Assembly: GCF_030817315.1 (NCBI RefSeq)
Contig: NZ_JAUSZF010000001.1
Span: forward strand, 3,710,078 to 3,774,077
DNA length: 64,000 nucleotides
Direction: 5' to 3'
Source of the DNA: Sphingomonas faeni
GTDB taxonomy: Bacteria; Pseudomonadota; Alphaproteobacteria; Sphingomonadales; Sphingomonadaceae
Shown here in pieces: positions 57,088 through 64,000 of the stretch (the stretch's first letter is position 1; each line of letters begins with the position of its first letter). The position numbers were made by a program, and so were the translations under genes. The notes below the pieces were generated by a model. The model was not told where the DNA came from, did not search any database, and worked only from the letters and a program-made list of their open reading frames with translations.

Positions 57088-58238
57088 AGACCGTCACGAT
57101 TTTGGGCGCCACCGGCTCGGTCGGCACCTCGACGCTTGACCTGATCGAGCGTGAGCCCGACCGCTTCCGCGTCGTCGCGCTGACCGCGAACTGCGACGTC
57201 GCCAAGCTCGTTGCGGCCGCGATCCGGACCAAGGCCGAGTTCGCAGTGGTGGCGGACGAGGGCTGTCTTCCCGAACTCCGCGAGGCACTGGCCGGTACGG
57301 GCATCCGAGCAGGCGGTGGTGCCGAGGCAATCGCCGAGGCGGCGTCATCGGGCGCCGACTGGACGATGGGCGCAATCGTCGGCTGCGCGGGTCTGAAGCC
57401 GGTGATGGCGGCGATCGAGCAGGGCGGCACCGTCGTGATCGCCAACAAGGAGCCGCTGGTCTCCGCCGGCGACGTCATCCTCGCCGCGGCCAAACGGACC
57501 GGTGCCACGCTGTTGCCTGCCGATTCCGAGCACAACGCGATCTTCCAGTGCTTCGACGCGAGCCGCCCCGAAGGTGTCCGCCGTATCATCCTGACGTGCA
57601 GCGGCGGGCCGTTCCGCGACTGGACCACCGAACAGATGCGCGGCGTGACGCTCGAACAGGCGGTCAAGCATCCCAACTGGTCGATGGGCGCGAAGATCTC
57701 GGTCGATTCGGCAACCTGCATGAACAAGGGTCTCGAACTGATCGAGGCCGCGCGACTGTTCCCGATCGCGCATGACCGGATCGAGATCGTCATCCACCCG
57801 CAATCCGTGATCCACAGCCTCGTCGATCATGTCGACGGATCGGTTCTCGCGCAGCTCGGCCCCCCCGACATGCGCACGCCGATCGCGCATACGCTCGCCT
57901 GGCCGGACCGGATGGCGACGCCGATGGCCCCGCTCGATCTGGTCGCAATCGGCCGACTCGACTTCGAGGCCCCCGACCCGGTCCGCTTCCCGGCGCTCCG
58001 CTTGGCCCGCGAGGCGCTCGACGCCGGCGGAGCGCGACCGGCAATTCTCAACGCCGCCAACGAGGTAGCGGTCGAGGCTTTCCTGCAACGGCGCATCGGC
58101 TTCCTCGAAATTGCCGCAATCGTCGAACATACATTATCATGTTATGACCCGGCCGCGCCGGACAGCGTCGATGCCGTACTGGCGATCGACGCGGAAGCGC
58201 GGGTCTTGGCGGGCGAGCGTGTGAAGGCCAGTCGGTGA
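57084..58238 (+). CDS. dxr: 1-deoxy-D-xylulose-5-phosphate reductoisomerase
   Basis: Second step of the MEP isoprenoid pathway, NADPH-dependent. 384 residues: TILGATGSVGTSTLDLI (NADPH), ANKEPLVSAGDVI, PADSEHNAIFQC, CSGGPFRDW, and SVDSATCMNKGLELIEA; metal ligands Asp/Glu are in these motifs. Begins at the ATG overlapping the cdsA stop. Confidence 0.97.
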   Translation: MKTVTILGATGSVGTSTLDLIEREPDRFRVVALTANCDVAKLVAAAIRTKAEFAVVADEGCLPELREALAGTGIRAGGGAEAIAEAASSGADWTMGAIVGCAGLKPVMAAIEQGGTVVIANKEPLVSAGDVILAAAKRTGATLLPADSEHNAIFQCFDASRPEGVRRIILTCSGGPFRDWTTEQMRGVTLEQAVKHPNWSMGAKISVDSATCMNKGLELIEAARLFPIAHDRIEIVIHPQSVIHSLVDHVDGSVLAQLGPPDMRTPIAHTLAWPDRMATPMAPLDLVAIGRLDFEAPDPVRFPALRLAREALDAGGARPAILNAANEVAVEAFLQRRIGFLEIAAIVEHTLSCYDPAAPDSVDAVLAIDAEARVLAGERVKASR

Positions 58239-58265
58239 AGGCCGGCCATTGAAGGATTACGCGGT

Positions 58266-59399
58266 TTGATCGAAACTCCCGGTATCCTGTTGACCGTCCT
58301 GTCGTTCGCTGCGGTGATCGGGCCCCTCGTGTTCATACACGAGATGGGACATTACCTCGCCGGGCGCTATTTCGGGATCAAGGCGGATGCCTTCGCGGTC
58401 GGTTTCGGACGCGAGATCGCAGGCTTCACCGACAAGCGTGGCACGCGGTGGAAGTTCGGCTGGCTACCGCTGGGCGGCTACGTGAAGTTCGCCGGCGACA
58501 TGAACCCGGCCAGCCAGCCCTCCGCGGAATGGCTGTCGCTCCCCGCCGAAGAACGCCAGCGTACCTTCCAGTCCAAGCCCGTATGGCAGCGCGCGATCGT
58601 TGTGGCCGCCGGCCCGGTCGTGAACTTCGTCGTCGCGATCCTGATCCTCGCCGGCTTCGCGTTCGCGTACGGTGACATCCGCATGCCGCCGATCGTTGGT
58701 GGCACCGTCCCGGGCAGCGCGGCTGCCGCGGCGGGCCTTCAGGCTGGCGATCGGATCACCGGCATTGGCGGCCGGTCGGTCGAAACGTTCGACGACATGG
58801 CGCGCTATGCCCGTATTCGCGCCGGCGAGCGGACCCGTGTCGACGCGATCCGTGGTGACCAACCACTTTCGCGCGATCTCGTCATCGGCACCGAACTCCA
58901 GCGCGATCGCTTCGGCAACGAATATCGGATCGGTCGCCTCGGCATCGCCGGCAGCAAGCCCGTCATCGTCCCCGTCAGCCTGTTCGAGGCGCCGGTCGTC
59001 GCGGTGAAGCGCACCGGACAGATCGTCTCGATGATGGTCGAGACGCTGGGGCAGGTCATCACAGGGCGCCGCTCGGTGAAGGAACTCGGCGGGCCGCTTA
59101 GCATCGCCAAGGTGTCGGGCGAGCAGATGTCGCTCGGGCTCGACGCCTATGTCTTCCTGATCGCGCTGGTTTCGATCAATCTAGGGTTCATCAACCTGCT
59201 GCCAGTGCCGATGCTGGATGGCGGTCACCTGTTCTTCTATGCGATCGAGGCGGTGCGCAGGCGCCCGGTCGAGCCGCAGGTTCAGGAATGGGCGTTCCGC
59301 GGTGGCCTCGCCGCGATCCTCGCGCTGATGCTGCTCGTGACCTTCAACGATCTCGGTAATTTCGGGCTCTGGAAGAATTTGGCCGGCTTGATCGGCTGA
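58266..59399 (+). CDS. rseP: RIP metalloprotease RseP (site-2 protease)
   Basis: Intramembrane zinc protease cleaving anti-sigma factors and signal peptide remnants. 377 residues: the zinc motif HEMGH in the first membrane helix (about 25-29), a PDZ domain (about 125-200, VPGSAAAAAGLQAGDRITGI), and the third zinc ligand motif PVPMLDGGHLFFY near residue 318. Start is TTG, with GAAGGA about twelve bases before it. Upstream of bamA, as is usual. Confidence 0.95.
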   Translation: MIETPGILLTVLSFAAVIGPLVFIHEMGHYLAGRYFGIKADAFAVGFGREIAGFTDKRGTRWKFGWLPLGGYVKFAGDMNPASQPSAEWLSLPAEERQRTFQSKPVWQRAIVVAAGPVVNFVVAILILAGFAFAYGDIRMPPIVGGTVPGSAAAAAGLQAGDRITGIGGRSVETFDDMARYARIRAGERTRVDAIRGDQPLSRDLVIGTELQRDRFGNEYRIGRLGIAGSKPVIVPVSLFEAPVVAVKRTGQIVSMMVETLGQVITGRRSVKELGGPLSIAKVSGEQMSLGLDAYVFLIALVSINLGFINLLPVPMLDGGHLFFYAIEAVRRRPVEPQVQEWAFRGGLAAILALMLLVTFNDLGNFGLWKNLAGLIG

Positions 59400-59455
59400 C
59401 CACGATAGGGCAGGGCGGGCGCGCCTTGTATGTGCACGTTTTTAAGGTGGGTTTG

Positions 59456-62245
59456 GTGACAGCGATCAACGGTTACGATTTCGCGCGTAAGGGCGCCCTG
59501 CTGCTTGCAGGAACGATCCTGTCGGGCGTCCCCGCGTTCGCGCAGACGGCACCCGCCGCCCCGCCTTCTACTGGGCCTGCTGCCGCGCCCACCGGAGCGG
59601 CGGCCCGGAACGGTGCGACGCGAGTCGCTCCGCCTGTAGTAACGCCCGTCGGCGCACCCGTATCCGTGCGAACGATAAAGACTTTGCGCGTCGAGGGATC
59701 GCAGCGCATCGAAGGCGAGACGGTGCTCAGCTACACCAAGCTGCGCGTCGGTATCCCTTACACCGCGGAGACGCTCGATCAGGCGCTGAAGGATCTCCAG
59801 GCCAGCGACCTGTTCGCGGATTACTCGATCGCGGGTGTCGAGACCGGCAACATCGTGCTGCGCGTACGTGAGAACCCGATCATCAACCGCGTGATCATCG
59901 AGGGCAACAAGGCGCTGAAAAGCGACAAGATCACGAAAGAGATCAAGCTCGCGCCGCGCCAGATCTTCACGCGCACCGCGGTCCGCCAGGATATCGCGCG
60001 GATCATCGAGCTGTATCGTCGCCAGGGCCGCTTCGCCGCGGTGATCGACCCGAAGATGGTCAATCTCGACCAGAACCGTGTCGACGTGGTGTTCGAAGTC
60101 AGCGAAGGCCCGAAGTCGAAGGTCCGCCAGATCAACATCCTCGGCAACGAGGTGTTCTCCGACGACCAGATCCGCGGCCAGATGGCGACCAAGCAGTCGC
60201 GCCTGTTCCGGCTGCTCTCGTCGGCCACCAGCTACGATCAGGATCGCCTGTCCTACGATCAGCAGAAGCTTCGCCAGTTCTACCTGACGCAGGGCTATGC
60301 CGATTTCCGCGTGACGTCCGCCGTTGCCGAACTGACGCCGGACAAGAAGGACTTCATCATCACGTACGTGGTGGAAGAAGGTAAGCGCTACAAGTTCGGC
60401 GACGTGACCGTCGACAGCCAGATCCGCGACTTCGACAACACCAAGCTGGCAGCCTCGCTGCCGCTGAAGAAGGGCGATTGGTACAACGCGAAGCTGGTCG
60501 AGGATTCGGTCGACAACCTCAGCCAGACCGCGGGCCTGTTCGGCTATGCGTTCACCGAAGTGAACCCGGAGTTCCAGAAGGACGCCGAGACGCTGACGAT
60601 GGGGATTAATTTCAACATCGCCGAAGCCAAGCGCACTTATGTCGAGCGGATCGAGATCAACGGCAACACGCAGACGCAGGACAAGGTCGTGCGGCGCGAG
60701 ATCCGCCTGGCCGAGGGCGACGCGTTCAACAGCTTCCAGGTCAAGCGCTCGCAGGATCGCATCAACTCGCTCGGCTATTTCGCCGACAAGATGGAGATCA
60801 AGCAGCTGCCGGGATCGGCGCCCGATCGCGTGATCCTGGAGACGAACCTCGAAGAGAAATCGACCGGCGAGCTCCAGCTGTCGGCGGGCTATTCGAGCCT
60901 CGAGCGCTTCATCATCCAGGCGAACATCACGCAGCGCAACTTCCGCGGCAAGGGCCAGGAACTGCGCGCTGGCGTCAATTATTCGAGCTACTCGAAGTCG
61001 GTCGAGCTGGGGTTCACCGAGCCGTATCTGTTCGACAAGAACATCGCGATCGGCGGCGACATCTTCCGCCGCGACTACAACTCGTTCAGCTTCAATGGCA
61101 ATGATCGCCAGACCAACTATTCGCAGGTCTCGACCGGTTTCCAGCTCCGTGCCGGCGTACCGCTCACCGAATTCTGGTCGCTGTCTGCTCGGTATGGCCT
61201 GTCGTATGACGAGGTCAGCCTCGACAACCAGTTCCTGAACCCCGACGGGACGTGCAACCGCCTCCAGGCCGGTAACTATCTCTGCGACGCAATCGGCAAC
61301 CGGTGGACGTCGTCGGTCGGATACTCGCTCAGTCGCGATACGCTCAACAGCCGCCTGCGACCGACCGCGGGCTCGCGCTTCTCGTTCAGCCAGGACTTTG
61401 CGGGCTTGGGCGGCGACGTGAAGTATATCCGCACGCGCCTCGAGGGTTCCAAGTACGCCAATCTCGGCAGCGGGTTCATCGGCTCGATCATTGCAGAGGG
61501 CGGCTATATCCATCCGCTCGAGAAGAGCCCCGGCCCTGGACGCGATCCGATCCGGATCACGGATCGCTTCTATCTCGGCGAGCCACAGTTCCGCGGCTTT
61601 GACATTCGAGGCGTAGGCCCGCGTGTGCTTCGTGCGAGCTATATCAACAACGCGGACGGCACGCAGACGGTACAGACGTCGCGTGATCAGATTCAGGACG
61701 ATGCGCTTGGCGGTCGCGCCTATTATCTGGCGCGTGCGGAGATCGAGATCCCGTTGGGCTCCGGTGCACGTGAGCTAGGCTTGCGGCCTTCGATCTACGC
61801 ACAGATCGGCAGTCTGTTCGGTATCAAGCAGCCGCTGCCGACAGCGACGTTCGACTTCACGCTCGATAAGAACGGCAACCCGGTCTACCAGCCGCTTCCG
61901 GCGCGTGATGCTGCGAACAACATCGTGTACAACAACGTCTATACGCCGGCAGGGGCAACCGCTCCGACGGTTCGCCAGACGACGTGCCAGACCGGATATT
62001 CGGCAACGCCGGGTGCGACTGGCGCGGCATGCGTCGGCGGCGAGGTCAACACGGTCGTACCGGGCACCGCGCCGTTCCAGGAAACCTTCCTCGGAAATTC
62101 GGCCAAGCCGCGCCTGTCCGTTGGTATCGGCGTGAATTGGAACTCGCCGTTCGGCCCGCTCCGTATCGATCTCGCCAAGGCCCTGCTCACGCAGAAGGGC
62201 GACGACCCCAAGCTTATTACTTTCAACGTAGGGACACAGTTCTGA
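59456..62245 (+). CDS. bamA: outer membrane assembly factor BamA
   Basis: Omp85 protein that folds beta-barrels into the outer membrane. 929 residues from the GTG start (AAGGTGGG five bases upstream; a TTG 30 bases upstream is also open): signal peptide (KGALLLAGTILSGVPAFAQ), a Pro/Ala-rich linker (about 35-70), and five POTRA domains (about 75-430). A barrel from about 435 follows, with the conserved RGF-type lid motif QFRGFDIRGVGP and terminal Phe (NVGTQF). An insertion of about 60 residues around 835-895 carries two Cys (TTCQTG, AACVGG) and is not typical; it is probably an extracellular or periplasmic loop. Confidence 0.95.
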   Translation: MTAINGYDFARKGALLLAGTILSGVPAFAQTAPAAPPSTGPAAAPTGAAARNGATRVAPPVVTPVGAPVSVRTIKTLRVEGSQRIEGETVLSYTKLRVGIPYTAETLDQALKDLQASDLFADYSIAGVETGNIVLRVRENPIINRVIIEGNKALKSDKITKEIKLAPRQIFTRTAVRQDIARIIELYRRQGRFAAVIDPKMVNLDQNRVDVVFEVSEGPKSKVRQINILGNEVFSDDQIRGQMATKQSRLFRLLSSATSYDQDRLSYDQQKLRQFYLTQGYADFRVTSAVAELTPDKKDFIITYVVEEGKRYKFGDVTVDSQIRDFDNTKLAASLPLKKGDWYNAKLVEDSVDNLSQTAGLFGYAFTEVNPEFQKDAETLTMGINFNIAEAKRTYVERIEINGNTQTQDKVVRREIRLAEGDAFNSFQVKRSQDRINSLGYFADKMEIKQLPGSAPDRVILETNLEEKSTGELQLSAGYSSLERFIIQANITQRNFRGKGQELRAGVNYSSYSKSVELGFTEPYLFDKNIAIGGDIFRRDYNSFSFNGNDRQTNYSQVSTGFQLRAGVPLTEFWSLSARYGLSYDEVSLDNQFLNPDGTCNRLQAGNYLCDAIGNRWTSSVGYSLSRDTLNSRLRPTAGSRFSFSQDFAGLGGDVKYIRTRLEGSKYANLGSGFIGSIIAEGGYIHPLEKSPGPGRDPIRITDRFYLGEPQFRGFDIRGVGPRVLRASYINNADGTQTVQTSRDQIQDDALGGRAYYLARAEIEIPLGSGARELGLRPSIYAQIGSLFGIKQPLPTATFDFTLDKNGNPVYQPLPARDAANNIVYNNVYTPAGATAPTVRQTTCQTGYSATPGATGAACVGGEVNTVVPGTAPFQETFLGNSAKPRLSVGIGVNWNSPFGPLRIDLAKALLTQKGDDPKLITFNVGTQF

Positions 62246-62910
62246 TGACGACGTTCAAGACGCTTCTCCTCGCCGCGGCGCTCGTCGCGCCTGCCGCCAT
62301 GACCGCGACCGCTGCCGATGCACAGGTTTCGGGCATCGCCGTTGCCGACGCGCAGGGTGCGATCGCCAACTCGAAGGCCTGGACCGCAGCCCGCGCCCAG
62401 ATCGAGACGACCTACAAGGCACAGCTCGACCAGGCCGAGACCCGTCGTCAGGCCGTAGCTCGCGAATTGCAGCCGCTGGTCACCGCGTTCCAGACCGCAC
62501 AGCGTGCGCCCGGCGCGACCGAAGCGACGCTCCGCCCACAGGCTCAGGCGATCCAGACGCGTGAGAACGCGGCGAACCAGGAACTCGCTCGCCTGACGCA
62601 GCCTGCCCAGCGCGCGCAGCAATACGCGATCGAGCAGATCCAGGCGAAGCTCAGCGACGCCGTGACGGCTGCCGTTCGTGCCAAGAACGTCAGCCTGTTA
62701 CTGCGTCCTGAGGCCGCGCTGTTCGCACAGCCGACCGCCGACATCACCGCCGCGATCACGACCGAGCTCGATCGTCTCGTGCCGACCGTCAGCACGGCCG
62801 TGCCGGCGAACTGGCAGCCGAACCAGCAGGGTGGCCAGCAGCAGCAGGGCGCTGCTCCTGCAGCAGCGGGTCGCGCACCTGCCGCAACGCGCACGCCGCA
62901 GGGTCGTTAA
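62245..62910 (+). CDS. OmpH/Skp-like periplasmic chaperone
   Basis: 221 residues: signal peptide (TLLLAAALVAPAAMTATAADA), then a coiled-coil helical body (SKAWTAARAQIETTYKAQLD, QTRENAANQELARLTQPAQR) and VRAKNVSLLLRPEAALF, matching the OmpH/Skp family that escorts unfolded outer membrane proteins. A Gln/Ala/Pro-rich tail ends it. It overlaps the bamA stop (TGATG) and precedes fabZ, the Skp position of the classic cluster. Confidence 0.88.
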   Translation: MTTFKTLLLAAALVAPAAMTATAADAQVSGIAVADAQGAIANSKAWTAARAQIETTYKAQLDQAETRRQAVARELQPLVTAFQTAQRAPGATEATLRPQAQAIQTRENAANQELARLTQPAQRAQQYAIEQIQAKLSDAVTAAVRAKNVSLLLRPEAALFAQPTADITAAITTELDRLVPTVSTAVPANWQPNQQGGQQQQGAAPAAAGRAPAATRTPQGR

Positions 62911-62919
62911 GGTCGGCCT

Positions 62920-63435
62920 GTGACCGAGTCGGTGACTGAAACTGCCGAGACCGGCCCTGCCGAGACGGGTCCGGCTAAAACCGGTCTGGGCCCGCTCGAT
63001 ATCGGGCGCGTCATGGCCGCGTTGCCGCATCGCTACCCGTTGCTGCTGGTCGATCGTGTCGAGGATCTGATCCTCGACACCTCGATCACCGCGATCAAGG
63101 CGGTGTCGATGAACGAGCAGTTCTTCCAGGGGCATTTCCCTGGACGCCCGATCATGCCAGGCGTGCTGATCGTCGAGGCGATGGCGCAGGCGGCGGGGAT
63201 CCTCGCCGTCGAGTCGCTTGGGCTCGCCGGGTCGGGCAAGCTCGTCTATTTCATGGCGATCGACGGTGCAAAGTTCCGCAAGCCGGTCGAGCCCGGCGTG
63301 TTGCTCAAGCTCGAAGTCACGTTCGTCCAGAAGCGTAGCTCGGTATGCAAGTTCGCCGGCCGCGCTATGGTCGATGGCCAATTGGTGGCCGAGGCGAACT
63401 TTACGGCGATGATCGCCGACCCGCCGAAAGCCTGA
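62920..63435 (+). CDS. fabZ: 3-hydroxyacyl-ACP dehydratase FabZ
   Basis: Dehydrates 3-hydroxyacyl-ACP in fatty acid elongation. 171 residues: [11 protein letters not shown] and the active-site pair His72 ([11 protein letters not shown]) and Glu86 (VEAMAQ). A Glu/Thr/Gly-rich N-terminal extension (about 25 residues, imperfect ETGPA repeats) precedes the hotdog fold. Start is GTG. In most Gram-negatives lpxD precedes and lpxA/lpxB follow this gene; here neither is present. Confidence 0.96.
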   Translation: MTESVTETAETGPAETGPAKTGLGPLDIGRVMAALPHRYPLLLVDRVEDLILDTSITAIKAVSMNEQFFQGHFPGRPIMPGVLIVEAMAQAAGILAVESLGLAGSGKLVYFMAIDGAKFRKPVEPGVLLKLEVTFVQKRSSVCKFAGRAMVDGQLVAEANFTAMIADPPKA

Positions 63436-63469
63436 CGCGAGCGTCAGGGCACGCATTCTTGTAAATTCG

Positions 63470-63500
63470 GGCGCGTCCGTGTACGGGCGCGCCTTCCTTT
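63470..63500 (+). terminator. terminator after fabZ
   Basis: GGCGCGTCC-GTGTAC-GGGCGCGCC followed by TTCCTTTTC; the stem is complete with one GU pair. Confidence 0.7.
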
Positions 63501-63539
63501 TCAGGCTGGTCGGAACCAGCCACCTACCGGAGAAGTCCC

Positions 63540-63770
63540 ATGAAGCCCGATACGCACCCCGATTATCACATGATCACCGTCCAGATGACGGATGGCAGCA
63601 AGTACCAGACCCGTACCACTTGGGGTAAGGCAGGCGATGTGATGACGCTCGAGATCGATCCGCTCGCGCATCCGGCATGGACCGGCGGCCGTGGCACGAT
63701 GCTCGACACCGGCGGCCAGGTCGCGCGCTTCAACAAGCGTTTCGGTGGCGGTCTCACGCTCCGCAAGTAA
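63540..63770 (+). CDS. rpmE: 50S ribosomal protein L31
   Basis: 76 residues: [40 protein letters not shown] and AWTGG identify L31. It has none of the Cys residues of the zinc-binding form, so it is the zinc-independent (C-minus) kind. ACCGGAGAAG lies upstream of the ATG; a terminator follows at 63808. Confidence 0.97.
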   Translation: MKPDTHPDYHMITVQMTDGSKYQTRTTWGKAGDVMTLEIDPLAHPAWTGGRGTMLDTGGQVARFNKRFGGGLTLRK

Positions 63771-63807
63771 CGTCATTCCGGCTGATGGCCGGATGGCTGC
63801 GATACAG

Positions 63808-63843
63808 AACCGGCGCACGCTGACCAGCGTGCGCCGGTTTTTG
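63808..63843 (+). terminator. rho-independent terminator after rpmE
   Basis: AACCGGCGCACGCT-GACC-AGCGTGCGCCGGTT followed by TTT, a nearly perfect 14-bp stem. Confidence 0.9.
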
Positions 63844-63969
63844 TATTTCTGGTTCGGCGCGGAGAAGCTGGAGTGCCGGGTGAGGTGCTACCGCACCATA
63901 CCGCCTCGGCCCCGCTCAGCTCTTGGCGGGTGACTTTCCGAAAACTGACCTGAAACTGTAAAAAACCGT

Positions 63970-63998
63970 TTGACGGTTCTGTTAGGTGGTCTTAGAGG
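63970..63998 (+). promoter_or_regulatory. strong promoter-like sequence at the window end
   Basis: TTGACG, 17 bases, TAGAGG, preceded by an A-tract (AAAAAA at about 63960-63965) and overlapping a small inverted repeat AACCGT-TTG-ACGGTT. The downstream gene is outside the window. Confidence 0.4.
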
Positions 63999-64000
63999 GG

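Noticed and set aside
59282..61513. A 743-residue open frame on the minus strand opposite bamA
   Set aside because: Antisense shadow with composition typical of reversed codons; bamA is certain.

Overview
This 64 kb window reads as chromosomal sequence of a sphingomonad (Alphaproteobacteria, probably Sphingomonas). The GC content is high and coding is dense. A 420-residue serine palmitoyltransferase matches the Sphingomonas enzyme in length and in the positions of its catalytic residues. The bamA-ompH-fabZ block lacks the lpx genes that usually interrupt it. I see no prophage, transposase, CRISPR array or integron; almost all genes are core housekeeping genes.

Layout: 1-0.6 kb holds the start of a membrane protein and a frameshifted response regulator. 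0.7-12.7 kb is a minus-strand translation/RNA cluster (rimP, nusA, a tautomerase, ylxR, infB, rbfA, tdk, truB, rpsO, pnp). 12.8-18.1 kb has a frameshifted sugar dehydrogenase, two hotdog thioesterases, an enoyl-CoA hydratase, two paralogous small secreted proteins and gloA/gloB. 18.2-25.3 kb carries lptF-lptG, a hybrid histidine kinase and the sphingolipid genes cerR-acp-spt. 25.4-31.5 kb has proB, obgE, a TetR regulator divergent from a di-iron-like hydrolase, a GNAT enzyme, rplU-rpmA and hspQ. 31.7-40.9 kb has tRNA-Ser(CGA), rsgA, lolC-lolD, a GNAT enzyme, a glutathione peroxidase, an HdeD-like protein and dnaE. 40.9-49.6 kb has an acyl-CoA ligase, a pyrimidine-ring-opening block rutB-rutC-rutD-rutA, a Kef-type antiporter and icd. 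49.8-63.8 kb has psd-pssA, rpsB-tsf, pyrH-frr-uppS-cdsA-dxr-rseP-bamA-ompH-fabZ and rpmE. The window ends in a strong promoter-like sequence.

The functional theme of the envelope genes is consistent: sphingolipid backbone synthesis (spt, acp, cerR), glycerophospholipid synthesis (cdsA, pssA, psd), outer-membrane protein and lipoprotein delivery (bamA, ompH, lolCD) and an LptFG transporter are all present, but no lipid A gene is seen.

The most unusual feature is a set of five families of GC-rich inverted-repeat elements, about 24 copies of 50-200 bp, filling most intergenic gaps. Two copies lie inside reading frames: one adds about 44 residues to TruB, and the other adds about 54 residues near the N terminus of the YlxR/L7Ae-like protein. 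This resembles the behaviour of Rickettsia palindromic elements. Two genes (response regulator, aldose dehydrogenase) carry single-base frameshifts that may be real or sequencing errors.
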